DNA of 64,000 nucleotides from Verrucomicrobiota bacterium. Its GTDB lineage: Bacteria > Verrucomicrobiota > Verrucomicrobiia > Opitutales > Opitutaceae. Of the stretch, positions 7,956 through 16,722 are shown piece by piece. A program made the position numbers and the translations under genes. The first letter of the stretch is position 1. Each line of letters opens with the position of its first letter. Below the pieces are notes generated by a model. It was not told the DNA's origin. It made no database searches and saw nothing but the letters and a program-made list of their open reading frames with translations. Location of the stretch: the NCBI GenBank assembly GCA_023428905.1, contig JAEYWP010000004.1:1-64000 (forward strand). The letters are read 5' to 3'.

Positions 7956-9353
7956 TCATGAGGCCTTCTGCGCCTCAACTACAATCGCTTCGGCCGCCCT
8001 CGGTTCTCCAAGGTTGGCGAGAATCTCTTCGCGCACTTGAGCCCAGTTCTCCGGCTTCATCTCAAGGAGCTTCGTGCGCAGGTCCTCCGGCTTGGCGGCA
8101 GGCGGCTTGGCTTCGCCACCGACGAGCAGCGCGGGCATCTTTCCAGCGAGCGTGCGGCGGAATTCGTCCCGGCCCGGTTGGAAGTAGTGCTTCATCACGA
8201 TGCTCGCGGTGCGGTGACCTGTGACGCGCTGGACAACCTCCAGCGGCACGCCAGCGGTGAGGGCGAGCGTGACCCACGTGACGCGGAACGAATGGAAATC
8301 GCGGACTGACGCTTTTCGGACGCCTTCCTTCCGCTGCTTCTGCAGGACTCCGCGATTCTCAGGCACCTCGCCGCTCTCCGGAACTTCATTGATGAAGCCC
8401 GCCGCGCGCAGCACGCGTTTCACGCGGTCAGTGAGATGATCCGGATTGATGACGTAGTGCGCCTGAAGCTTTGGAAAGACGTAGTGCGGTGGGCGTGGCG
8501 AAGGATTGGCGAGCGCCTCGACCAACACTTCACGCAGGAGCGGGAAGATCGGGATCTGCACGGTCTCTCCCGTCTTGGACGTCTTCACTGTGATGAAGCC
8601 GCCGTCCAGGTCGACGTCCTCTCGCTTCAGATTGCAGCAATCACCACGGCGCATCGCGGTGCACATGCCCGTCACGATGAGCGGGTAGATGAAGGGATCG
8701 TTCTTGGCCTGCTTCAGGATCAGATCGAGTTCCTCCACCTTGTAGGGCGTGCGGAAGATCGCCTCGCCGTCGCGAGTCGGAATGCCGTCGAACGGATTCT
8801 CCGCGATTCCCGCTTCTTTGCGCAGGGTATGGAAAACCGAGCGCAGGAAGATCACGATGTTGTTGTATGTTTTTGCGGATACTCCTCGTTCTTCGATCAT
8901 CCTCATGTAGGCGCGGGCGTGTGAGGATTGAATCTGAGCCATTTCGTGGAGCACCGAGTTCCCTTTGCGCACGAAGGTGAGAAACCGCTTCACCCGGCTT
9001 TCCGCCTGGATCACGTAACGCTCACTTAGAGGACGCCGCCGAGGCAGCTCCTTCCAGCGTGCGACGATGTCAGTGAGGGGAACGCAACGAATGCGCTCGC
9101 CGGTGCGGATCTCGTGGATCGTCTGGATCAGTTCTTCGGCTTTGCAGCGTTTCTTCGCATCAAGCTGGAAACGCTCCAGCGCCGCCTGCGCTCGCGCTCG
9201 GGATTTCTCGAACACGATATCACCAACCTGCGAAAGCCGCGGCGGAATCTTTCCTTGGATTTCGACGCCGAGGTTTCTTTTGATTTTTCTGCCGTTTACT
9301 TGGATGCGGCCGTACCACCACTTGCTCTTCGTTGGGTTGATTTCGAGTGCCAT
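7956..9353 (-). CDS. Tyrosine recombinase (phage-type integrase)
   Basis: This 465-residue site-specific recombinase should integrate and excise the island. The catalytic set is complete: Arg235 in TAMRRGD, Lys260 in KTSKTGE, His354 and Arg357 in HSFRVTW, His380 in VTGHRTASIV and the nucleophile Tyr390 in MKHYF. Residues 90-190 form the SAM-like core-binding domain (TDIVARW, AKTYNNIVIFLRSVFHTL). The N-terminal 60 residues look like an arm-binding region. A C-terminal tail of about 65 residues after the catalytic domain is unusual in length and carries no motif I recognise. The gene begins about 150 bp from the truncated tRNA-Met, the expected place beside an attachment site. Confidence 0.93.
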   Translation of the reverse strand: MALEINPTKSKWWYGRIQVNGRKIKRNLGVEIQGKIPPRLSQVGDIVFEKSRARAQAALERFQLDAKKRCKAEELIQTIHEIRTGERIRCVPLTDIVARWKELPRRRPLSERYVIQAESRVKRFLTFVRKGNSVLHEMAQIQSSHARAYMRMIEERGVSAKTYNNIVIFLRSVFHTLRKEAGIAENPFDGIPTRDGEAIFRTPYKVEELDLILKQAKNDPFIYPLIVTGMCTAMRRGDCCNLKREDVDLDGGFITVKTSKTGETVQIPIFPLLREVLVEALANPSPRPPHYVFPKLQAHYVINPDHLTDRVKRVLRAAGFINEVPESGEVPENRGVLQKQRKEGVRKASVRDFHSFRVTWVTLALTAGVPLEVVQRVTGHRTASIVMKHYFQPGRDEFRRTLAGKMPALLVGGEAKPPAAKPEDLRTKLLEMKPENWAQVREEILANLGEPRAAEAIVVEAQKAS

Positions 9354-9503
9354 GACTTGTATCCGTCTTTTCAGGTTATGTTGGACCTGAGGGAACTCGG
9401 AGCAACGGACAGAGCCTCCCGAAAAAACGGTATCCCAACACAGGACCCACCGAGGTAGTGACCTAGATTAAGCGACGTGAAATAAATGAGTTACATCACG
9501 CCC

Positions 9504-9547
9504 TCATAACCTGAAGGTCGCTGGTTCAAATCCAGCCCCTGCACCCA
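9504..9547 (+). tRNA. tRNA-Met(CAT) 3' fragment, attachment site of the island
   Basis: The sequence gives the anticodon loop CTCATAA (anticodon CAT), the 3' anticodon-stem strand CCTGA, variable loop AGGTC, T-arm GCTGG-TTCAAAT-CCAGC, 3' acceptor strand CCCTGCA, discriminator C and CCA. The preceding bases cannot pair to complete the anticodon stem and no D-arm or 5' acceptor strand exists. The fragment therefore covers only positions from about 32 to 76 of a tRNA. A72 in the acceptor strand and the TTCAAAT T-loop recall initiator tRNA, but the element cannot be proved to be fMet. A tRNA terminator follows. This is best read as the displaced 3' copy (att site) left by integration. Confidence 0.8.
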
Positions 9548-9553
9548 ATTTAG

Positions 9554-9588
9554 AGGCCCTCCCACTGCTCGGGAGGGCCTTTGTTTTT
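9554..9588 (+). terminator. Terminator of the displaced tRNA gene
   Basis: AGGCCCTCCC (9554-9563) pairs perfectly with GGGAGGGCCT (9571-9580) and is followed by TTGTTTTT. It lies seven bases after the tRNA CCA end and is the original terminator of the tRNA unit. Confidence 0.88.
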
Positions 9589-9947
9589 GGCGGAAACGTG
9601 TTTAGGTGGCCGGTCATCAGGTGAGGCGAACGGTCTAGCGCCGCTGGGGAAGATTCAGCGCACCGCCCTCTCCCGAGAGACCAAGCGGCGCTGCTAACTC
9701 CCGATTCGTTCGCACGTCCGAATAGATCGCAACCTCGGTACCTCACTGGGGTGTCACCACGGGAGCGGGGGACCTGAATTCACGCTTGCCTCACGCGGGC
9801 GGGATCTCTGTTTTGGACCGCTCCTTCTCCGACGACTCCGTTTTTCAACCGGGCCCTCGGGCAGGGATTCAACCATTAACCTCAGTTCATCTAGATCGCA
9901 AGGCGGCCCATCGGCCGACCTGTGTGTCTTGAGATACATAGATCACC
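9589..9947 (+). other. Gene-free leader upstream of rpsB
   Basis: About 360 bp with no coding frame I can support. It should contain the rpsB-tsf promoter and leader, where S2 autoregulates in other bacteria, but I see no convincing -35/-10 pair or named RNA motif. Confidence 0.5.
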
Positions 9948-10841
9948 ATGCAAATCACCGTTAAAGACCTGCTCGATGCCGGCGTGCATTTCGGGCACCA
10001 GACCAAGCGTTGGAACCCGCGTTCGAAGCCCTACGTCTTCGATCATCGCCAGGGCATCACCATCATCGACCTGGGCAAGACCTACGAGCTGCTCACCAAG
10101 GCTTACACCTACATCGAGGACACGGTGGCCAATGGTGGCAACGTGCTCTTTGTCGGCACCAAGCGCCAGGCCCAGGACATCATCCGCGAGGCTGCGACCT
10201 CGACCGGGATGCCGTACTGCGTGGACCGCTGGCTGGGCGGCACCCTGACCAATTTCGCGACCGTCAAGAAGTCGATCGCCAAGTACAAGAAGTTCCAGCA
10301 GATGGAGACCAGCGGCGAGCTCGCCAAGTTCTCCTCCAAGGAAGAAGCCGCGATCAAGCGTGAGATGGGCCGCATGCAGCGCAACTTCTCCGGTATCGTC
10401 GACATGGCCGACCTGCCCTCGATCATGTTTGTGGTCGACGCCAACCACGAAGAAATCGCCGTGGCCGAGGCCGAACGCTGCGAGATCCCATGTGTTGGTC
10501 TCGTGGATACCAATTCCGACCCGACCAAGCTGTCGCACCCGATCCCGGGCAACGACGACGCGGTGAAGTCCATCCGTATCGTGGTGGAGTCCGTGGTCGC
10601 CGCCATCCAGAGCGGCCTTGGTCAGCGCGAATCGCGCCGCTCCAACCGCGCCCAGGCCGACCTGAAGGCCGCAACCGCCGCGGTCGCTGCCGCCGCAGGT
10701 GAGGGCGCCGATGTCGATCTCAGCCGTGTGGAGCTTCCCCCCGAGGTCGCCGCCGCGGTTGAGGGCGAAGGTGATGCCGCTGCCGCCGCCGCCAAGAAGA
10801 AGGTCGCGCCGCGCAAGAAGGTCGCCGCCCCCAAGAGCTAA
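9948..10841 (+). CDS. rpsB: 30S ribosomal protein S2
   Basis: Small-subunit protein S2, needed with S1 for mRNA binding by the 30S particle. The protein starts MQITVKDLLDAGVHFGHQTK, then shows NPRSKPYVFDHRQGI, FVGTKRQAQDII, DRWLGGTLTNF, and the family block DLPSIMFVVDANHEEIAVAEA. Usual length is 230-260 residues; this one has 297 because of an Ala/Lys-rich tail from about residue 225 that ends in a basic stretch (KKKVAPRKKVAAPKS). tsf follows 22 bp downstream, the standard rpsB-tsf operon. Confidence 0.98.
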   Translation: MQITVKDLLDAGVHFGHQTKRWNPRSKPYVFDHRQGITIIDLGKTYELLTKAYTYIEDTVANGGNVLFVGTKRQAQDIIREAATSTGMPYCVDRWLGGTLTNFATVKKSIAKYKKFQQMETSGELAKFSSKEEAAIKREMGRMQRNFSGIVDMADLPSIMFVVDANHEEIAVAEAERCEIPCVGLVDTNSDPTKLSHPIPGNDDAVKSIRIVVESVVAAIQSGLGQRESRRSNRAQADLKAATAAVAAAAGEGADVDLSRVELPPEVAAAVEGEGDAAAAAAKKKVAPRKKVAAPKS

Positions 10842-10863
10842 ACCAACCCTCAGCTACATTTCC

Positions 10864-11457
10864 ATGAGCACTGCCGTCACATCCCAAATGGTCAAAGAGC
10901 TGCGCGAGAAGACCGGCGCTGGCTTGCTCGACTGCCAAAAGGCTCTTTCCGAGTCCAAGGGCAATCTCGAGGAAGCCATCACCATCCTGCGCAAGAAATC
11001 GGGAGGCAAAGTCGACAAGCTGGCGAGCCGTGCGACCAAGGAAGGGCTGATCGAAAGCTACATCCACCTCGGCGGAAAGGTCGGGGTGTTGCTCGAGGTC
11101 AATTGCGAGACCGACTTTGTCGCCCGCAATGAAGACTTCCGCGCCTTCTGCAAGGACCTCTGCCTGCAGATCGCCGCCGCAAGCCCGCTGTACGTTTCGC
11201 GTGACCAGGTCCCGGAGAGCGAACTCGACAAGGAGCGCGAAATCGCCGCCGCCCAAGTCCAGGGCAAGCCGCCCGCGGCGATCCAGAAGATCGTCGAAGG
11301 CAAGCTCGAGAAGGTGTATTCGACCCTCTGCCTCCTGGACCAGCCGTTCGTGAAGTTGCCGGAAAAGACGGTGAAGGAAATGCTCGGAGAAAAGATCGCC
11401 AAGATCGGCGAAAACATCTCCGTGCGCCGTTTCGTCCGTTACCAGCTCGGTACCTGA
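10864..11457 (+). CDS. tsf: Elongation factor Ts
   Basis: EF-Ts, the guanine nucleotide exchange factor that recycles EF-Tu. The 197 residues begin with the UBA-like N-terminal domain (VKELREKTGAGLLDCQKAL), including the TGAG..DCKKAL-type signature, followed by KVGVLLEVNCETDFVARNEDF, the second EF-Ts signature. A short single dimerisation domain gives a compact form, against about 280 residues in E. coli. The ATG was chosen because it aligns with the family start; the frame runs open upstream into rpsB without coding support. A strong terminator ends the operon. Confidence 0.97.
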   Translation: MSTAVTSQMVKELREKTGAGLLDCQKALSESKGNLEEAITILRKKSGGKVDKLASRATKEGLIESYIHLGGKVGVLLEVNCETDFVARNEDFRAFCKDLCLQIAAASPLYVSRDQVPESELDKEREIAAAQVQGKPPAAIQKIVEGKLEKVYSTLCLLDQPFVKLPEKTVKEMLGEKIAKIGENISVRRFVRYQLGT

Positions 11458-11485
11458 GGCCGGCCAACGCCGACGTTCCATTTGC

Positions 11486-11515
11486 AGCGCTCCCTGTGGG
11501 GAGCGCTTTTTTTTT
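11486..11515 (+). terminator. Terminator of the rpsB-tsf operon
   Basis: AGCGCTCCC and GGGAGCGCT form a stem around TGTG, directly followed by a run of nine or more T. It lies about 30 bp after tsf. Confidence 0.93.
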
Positions 11516-11745
11516 GCCGCGCGTGGCAGACGGAAGGCCGGGCATCTGGGGAGCAGCAACTCTTGGGATGCTGCCGGATGGCGGTCCGTGGCAACGCGCC
11601 GGGCCGTCGGCAATCAGCGGTACGCTCGTGTGTGTGGGAGCGAGCGCAACGGCGGAGAGGCGACCTGCGGGGAGACTCAACACAGGCGTTAAGGTCCCAG
11701 GGCGGCGGCTTGCATCACCCCGCGTTCCCGGCCACGCTCACGTCC

Positions 11746-12153
11746 ATGACCGTCACCCGCACCCAGATTATTGCGCGAGGCTTGTCGAACTGCTGTCCCA
11801 ACTGTGGCAGTCGCGCGCTTTTTCGGGAGGGCGCCTGGTTTGAACTCAACCGGGAGTGCCCCCGTTGCGGGCTGAGGCTGGAGCGCGACGAGGGCTTTTT
11901 CCTCGGGTCGATGTCTCTGAACTACGGGGTGACGATCCTCGTTTTTCTTGTTCCGGTGCTTGTGGTTTATCTTGCCGGCTGGATCAGCGGACTGTGGGCG
12001 TCGATCCTCGCGGGTGTCGGTGCGGTGGCCATACCGGTCCTGTTCTACCGTTCGTCCCGGAGCTGGTGGCTGATGAGTTATTATCTCTTTCTGCCCCACC
12101 ACCTGCCGGTGAACCAAGGGCAGCTGCCGCCGGGGCAGGATGAAAACACCTGA
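11746..12153 (+). CDS. DUF983-type zinc-ribbon membrane protein
   Basis: A 135-residue protein with a cytoplasmic zinc ribbon, made of CCPNCGSRALF and CPRCGLRLERDEGFF, followed by two membrane spans (VTILVFLVPVLVVYLAGWIS; LWASILAGVGAVAIPVLFY) and the SRSWWLMSYY segment. This is the layout of DUF983, a family of unknown function frequent in Proteobacteria and Verrucomicrobia and sometimes near heme/copper oxidase genes. No such genes are adjacent here. The ATG at 11746 precedes the conserved part; longer starts add unconserved sequence. Confidence 0.85.
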   Translation: MTVTRTQIIARGLSNCCPNCGSRALFREGAWFELNRECPRCGLRLERDEGFFLGSMSLNYGVTILVFLVPVLVVYLAGWISGLWASILAGVGAVAIPVLFYRSSRSWWLMSYYLFLPHHLPVNQGQLPPGQDENT

Positions 12154-12254
12154 CGCGCGGGGTTGGGGGTGGGGCGGCCCGAGATTTATGCCGACCGCCT
12201 CAAATTTCGGCTTCCTTTTTGAAAGCGGAAACCTACCTTCCGCCTTCCTGATCA

Positions 12255-12345
<91 letters not shown>

Positions 12346-12389
12346 TCTTCGCGCACCGCAGGTGAGCGAAGACTGCCTCGCCGAAGCTC

Positions 12390-12572
12390 GGATCTACACG
12401 GATCTACAGGATCTACAGGATCTACACCAAAGTTTGGGGACGGCCGTGTTTTGATGGTTTGTTTTTTTGGTTATGGCTAGCCGCACTGGGCGAGGACGCG
12501 GAGGCGGTAGTTGGTAGAGTTTTTGAAGCCGGAGGCTCTGGATCTACACCAAAGTTTGCGGACAGCCGTGTT
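12390..12572 (+). repeat. GGATCTACA short repeats and a 33-bp direct repeat
   Basis: GGATCTACA occurs four times at 12390, 12400, 12409 and 12418 and again at 12540. The last two copies begin 33-bp direct repeats (12418-12450 and 12540-12572) sharing GGATCTACACCAAAGTTTG.GGAC.GCCGTGTT, with two mismatches. They lie just after tRNA-Ser, a common site for insertions, and may be remnants of a mobile element or a dispersed chromosomal repeat. Confidence 0.75.
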
Positions 12573-13003
12573 CTGGGATCTTCGATGCCGCCGCTATTCG
12601 GAGGCGATTACCCAAGCGAATCAGGGCATTAGCGGGATTACTAGACCTGAGGTTTAGCAAGTTCCATAAGCTGGGCCGAAGGCCCGCCCGCGCGTTGTCG
12701 AACTTGCCTATGTAAAAGCATAACTTGCAGAACAAGAACATCTAAAGTGCTCTAATGTTTGTATGAAGAACGTAGCGCATCGGGAAGTCCGGTGCTTTTA
12801 CATTTTACTGTCAGTTACTACCCTCGCCCCTTCGACTACCCCGTACCCCTGTTGTCCGCGTTTGCGTACCGTAGGTGTCGTGTCTGCCGAAGGGTCGACC
12901 TCAGGCTTACGAACTACGAACAGGTGAGTGGTGCCGGCGTTGGCCGGACCCCCGTCTTGTCTTGGTTCCGGGCTTGGGGACTCCGAACACCGTACACCCA
13001 CTA
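12573..13003 (+). other. Gene-free leader upstream of the TonB-dependent receptor
   Basis: About 430 bp without a supportable gene. It contains GCAAGTTC (12657-12664) inverted at GAACTTGC (12700-12707), enclosing the GGGCCGAAGGCCC stem-loop at 12673-12685, a nested hairpin that could be a structured leader RNA. It should also carry the receptor promoter; no convincing promoter hexamers were identified. Confidence 0.45.
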
Positions 13004-16000
13004 ATGAACCACCTGACTCGACCGGCCCTGCCTCTGGCAACGGCCCTTCTGATGCTGCTCACCGGCAATGCCCTGCTGGGACAGACGAACGCTCCGGCCA
13101 CTGCACCCGCGGCAGTCGCTGAAGACGATGAACTGATCACCCTGACACCGTTTGAAGTGTCGGCGGAATCAGAGACCGGCTACACCGCCGCGACCACCCT
13201 GGCGGGTAACCGCCTTAACACCGAACTGCGCGACCTCGGTAACGCCGTCAGCGTTGTCACCGGCCAGTTCCTCCAAGACATCGGCGCCACCAGCAACGAA
13301 ACCCTGCTCCAGTACACGACCGGTACGGAAGTCGGTAACGTTTATGGTAACTTCGCCGGTCTCGGCGACGGCGGCCAGCTGAACGAAAACTTCCGCACGG
13401 CCAACCAGAACACCCGCGTCCGCGGCCTCACCTCCGCTGACAACACGCGCGACTACTTCCTGACGAACATCCCGTGGGAAGGTTACAACGTCGACCGCGT
13501 CGACCTGCAGCGCGGCCCGAACTCCATTCTGTTCGGTCAGGGCAGCCCTGCCGGTATCATCAACACCGGCTTGAAGCAGGCCCGCTTCAAGAACGGCAAC
13601 GAACTCGAGTTCCGCTACGGTAGCTTCGGCAGCAACCGCACCGTCCTCGACATCAATCGCGTCCTCCTCAAGGACGAACTGGCCCTCCGCGTCATCGGCG
13701 TATACAACGACGAGAAGTACCAGCAGGACCCGGCCTATGTCCTCGACAAGCGTATCTTCGCCACCACCCGTTATGAGCCGAAGTTCCTGAAGAAGGGCTC
13801 CGCCACGACGGTCATCAAGGCGAACTTCGAAGCCGGCGACATCAACAGCAACCGTCCGCGCCAGCTGCCCCCGGGTGACTTTATCACCCCGTGGTTCCTC
13901 TCCGGCACCTACCAGGGCAGCAACGGCCGCACCTTCCAGCACTTCAACAAGCAGACGTTCAACGCCTTCCAGGTGCAGGATGACAACACTGGCCTGCCGA
14001 ATCACGGCCAGAATCGTCCGAGCTACAACGGCGGTCCTCTCGCCGGTCAGGCCAACCCGTCGTACCAGCCCTACATGGGCAACTTCGGTCAGAGCTTCGG
14101 CGGTCCCGTTGCCTACTACGGCAACACGAGCACCCCGAACCTCTGGTTGCAGGAAATCTTCGCCAACCGCGGCATTGCCGCGGATGGCACGATTGACCGC
14201 ACCGTCGGTGGGTATGCCTTCCACCGCATGGTGGGTGTGACCGGCTACAAGGATTACGCCCGTAATGCCGGCCTCGAGTGGAGCCAGTTCGGTGTGCACA
14301 AGAACAAGACGCTGACGGATCCTGGCATCTTCGACTTCTACAACAACCTGCTCGACGGCCCGAACAAGCGCGAGTGGGCGGACTTCAAGGTGTACAATGT
14401 CAGCCTCGCCCAAACCTTCTTGGACAACAAGATGGGCTTCGAGGCGGTGTACAACCGCGAGAGCTTCAAGGACGGCCAGATCTCGTTCCTCACCGACACC
14501 CGTCAGGCGATCAACGTCGACATGATGGCGGTGTACTCGGATGGCTCGCCCGCGGGCCTGAACGGCGAACCGTTCCAGGACGGCACGCCCAACCCGAACG
14601 TCGGTCGCCCCTTCGTTTCTGACTCCGGCCAGGGCGGAAACCAGAGCAACGACGTGGAACGTGATGCCGCGCGCGTCACGGGCTTTGTCACCCACGACTT
14701 CACCGAGGGCGGCAACCGCGCCTTCTGGGCTCGCCTCCTCGGCAAACACACCCTCACCGGTCTGTATGCCCAGGAAAAGCTGAAGACGGACAACCGTCAG
14801 TGGCAGCGTTGGACCATCCTCGATCCGGCTTATCGCCAGTTCCTGGGGACCAACGACACCATCCTCTTCACCGACAATGCCCTCGCCCTGAACCCCGTGG
14901 TTTACCTCGGCGGCTCGCAGGCGGGCAACGCGTCGCCGCGCGGCATCCCCGCGCTGACGGAGGTCATCACCGTTCCGCGTTCGACCACGATCCGGGCATT
15001 TGATTCCACTTGGAATGCAACGGGCGTCGATCCCGCGGCGTACTGGGCGAATGAATACTACCCGGTCGGCAACGACAGCCGCGACAACGTGCAGGCCGAA
15101 AATCCGGCCAACTATGTCGGCTGGCGTGATGTGACCCTCAAGGTCCATGACTCGGAAATCGACGGTCGTGACGCTGTCACCAACGTCGCTCAGCTCCGCA
15201 AGACGCGCACGATGTCGCGCGCTCTGGTGTGGCAGGGCAGCTTCTGGGACAATTCGATCGTCGCCACCGCCGGCGTCCGCAAGGACGTCGCCAAGAAGTG
15301 GGCCTCCGACCGCCGCACGGACTCCAACACCCGCGGCCGTGATGGTTACAACAACTTCGGCCAGATCGACTTCAGCAAGTACGGCCTGAGCGAGAACCCG
15401 AACAACCGCATCGAGGTCACCTCGAAGAGCTGGATGGTCGTGGCGCACTTGACGAACTTCATTGGCGATCGCTCCCCGATCCGGGTCTCCGCGTTCTACA
15501 ACAAGTCCGAGAACTTCCAGCCGGAAGCCGGTCGTGTTGACGCCTACGGCGAGGAAATCGCTCCGCCGGAAGGTCAGACCACCGACCAGGGTCTTCTCTT
15601 CGAGACCCGCGATGGCAAATACACGCTGAAGATCAACAAGTACAAGACCACCGCGACCAACGCGAACAGCAGCGGTCTGGGTGGCGCTTGGTTCATCGGC
15701 AATTCGCAGGCTTGGGCCGGCAACTGGGCCAATCGCTTCGAATTCGACTGGCAGGGTGACACGATCGACCGCGCCGCGGTTAATCCCGATCCGGAGCGTA
15801 CCGAGTACAACTACGGCACTGCTCCCGGTGAGACCCTCGCCGACGCTCAGGCTCGTGAAGCTGCTGCCGTGGCCGCCTGGCGCGCCTGGCAGAAGAGCGT
15901 TGACCCCCGCTTCTACCGTGCGTGGGGCATCAACCTGAACGACCCGACCCGCCCGATCGGCGCTTCCACGCCCACTGGCTTTGCGGTCACTGAAGACTCC

Positions 16001-16663
16001 GAGTCCAAGGGTTATGAGTTCGAACTCAGCGCCATGCCGGTCAAGAACTGGCGCCTGACGCTGAACGCGAGCAAGACCGAAGCCACCCGCCGCAACATCG
16101 GCGGCAAGGCCCTGGCCGAGTTCGTGACGGCCTACGAGAAGGCGCTGAAGACCACCGCGGCGGGCGACCTCCGTATCTGGTGGGGTGGCGCGGGCAACGA
16201 GACGACGCTCTACCAGTGGAACAACAACATTGGTTCCGAGTTCGCTCAGCGCCGCCTGCAGGAAGGCACCAACGCTCCCGAACTGCGTGAATGGCGCTTC
16301 AACGCCATCACGAACTACGACTTCGACCGCGGCTTCCTCAAGGGAGTCAACGTCGGTGGCGGCGTTCGCTGGCAGGACGAGATCGTTGTCGGCTACCGCC
16401 CGATCCCGGGTGCGAACGCCGGAGATGCGAACTTCGACATCTCCAATCCGTTCATGGGCCCGTCGGAGACCAACTTCGACTTCTGGATCGGCTATAGCCG
16501 CCGCATCTGGCGCAACATCGATTGGCGCGTACAGCTGAACGTCCGCAATGTCTTCGAGGATGACGGCCTCATCCCGGTGACTGTGCAGCCCGACGGCAGC
16601 CCGGCCGCGTACCGTATCGCTCCTGGCCAGGTCTGGACGCTGACCAACTCGTTCAAGTTCTAA
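13004..16663 (+). CDS. TonB-dependent outer-membrane receptor
   Basis: A 1219-residue TonB-dependent receptor. A signal peptide (ALPLATALLMLLTGNALLGQ) is followed by ELITLTPFEVSAESETGY, an acidic TonB-box-like segment typical of Opitutaceae receptors. The plug domain follows (LRDLGNAVSVVTGQFLQDI, YNVDRVDLQRGPNSILFG, GSPAGIINTGLK), and the rest is a 22-strand barrel that ends in the aromatic TNSFKF. No carboxypeptidase-like or SusC-type N-terminal extension is present. The ligand cannot be read from sequence; related proteins take up siderophores, cobalamin or carbohydrate fragments. The ATG was chosen because it gives the signal peptide. It is a single-gene unit with its own terminator. Confidence 0.95.
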   Translation: MNHLTRPALPLATALLMLLTGNALLGQTNAPATAPAAVAEDDELITLTPFEVSAESETGYTAATTLAGNRLNTELRDLGNAVSVVTGQFLQDIGATSNETLLQYTTGTEVGNVYGNFAGLGDGGQLNENFRTANQNTRVRGLTSADNTRDYFLTNIPWEGYNVDRVDLQRGPNSILFGQGSPAGIINTGLKQARFKNGNELEFRYGSFGSNRTVLDINRVLLKDELALRVIGVYNDEKYQQDPAYVLDKRIFATTRYEPKFLKKGSATTVIKANFEAGDINSNRPRQLPPGDFITPWFLSGTYQGSNGRTFQHFNKQTFNAFQVQDDNTGLPNHGQNRPSYNGGPLAGQANPSYQPYMGNFGQSFGGPVAYYGNTSTPNLWLQEIFANRGIAADGTIDRTVGGYAFHRMVGVTGYKDYARNAGLEWSQFGVHKNKTLTDPGIFDFYNNLLDGPNKREWADFKVYNVSLAQTFLDNKMGFEAVYNRESFKDGQISFLTDTRQAINVDMMAVYSDGSPAGLNGEPFQDGTPNPNVGRPFVSDSGQGGNQSNDVERDAARVTGFVTHDFTEGGNRAFWARLLGKHTLTGLYAQEKLKTDNRQWQRWTILDPAYRQFLGTNDTILFTDNALALNPVVYLGGSQAGNASPRGIPALTEVITVPRSTTIRAFDSTWNATGVDPAAYWANEYYPVGNDSRDNVQAENPANYVGWRDVTLKVHDSEIDGRDAVTNVAQLRKTRTMSRALVWQGSFWDNSIVATAGVRKDVAKKWASDRRTDSNTRGRDGYNNFGQIDFSKYGLSENPNNRIEVTSKSWMVVAHLTNFIGDRSPIRVSAFYNKSENFQPEAGRVDAYGEEIAPPEGQTTDQGLLFETRDGKYTLKINKYKTTATNANSSGLGGAWFIGNSQAWAGNWANRFEFDWQGDTIDRAAVNPDPERTEYNYGTAPGETLADAQAREAAAVAAWRAWQKSVDPRFYRAWGINLNDPTRPIGASTPTGFAVTEDSESKGYEFELSAMPVKNWRLTLNASKTEATRRNIGGKALAEFVTAYEKALKTTAAGDLRIWWGGAGNETTLYQWNNNIGSEFAQRRLQEGTNAPELREWRFNAITNYDFDRGFLKGVNVGGGVRWQDEIVVGYRPIPGANAGDANFDISNPFMGPSETNFDFWIGYSRRIWRNIDWRVQLNVRNVFEDDGLIPVTVQPDGSPAAYRIAPGQVWTLTNSFKF

Positions 16664-16688
16664 GTCCGGTTTAGAACCGACTGTTTCG

Positions 16689-16722
16689 AGCGCCTCCCCC
16701 GCGTGGGGAGGCGCTTTTTTTT
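16689..16722 (+). terminator. Terminator of the TonB-dependent receptor gene
   Basis: AGCGCCTCCCC pairs with GGGGAGGCGCT around CGCGT, followed by eight T. It is 25 bp past the stop codon. Confidence 0.94.

Larger units (their letters stand above)
1..9547. mobile_element. Integrative island (right part), ending at a tRNA-Met 3' fragment
   Basis: The stretch carries an IS66 remnant, defence-type genes (phosphorothioation-associated methyltransferase, AbiE toxin-antitoxin), an excisionase-like HTH protein, a RadC-like protein and a tyrosine recombinase. The recombinase gene lies about 150 bp from the 3' half of a tRNA gene that has no 5' half, the usual layout of an element inserted into a tRNA 3' end. 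Ribosomal protein operon genes start immediately beyond. The base composition is visibly less GC-rich than the flanking core genes. The left boundary is not visible; the intact tRNA and the second attachment copy are inferred to lie outside the window. Confidence 0.75.

Noticed and set aside
9504..9746. A leftward frame over the tRNA fragment
   Set aside because: Its end is the translation of the tRNA T-arm, a well-known false gene next to tRNA genes.
12390..12426. Short regular repeats considered as a CRISPR array
   Set aside because: The unit is only 9-10 bp with no spacers of constant size and no cas genes in the window.
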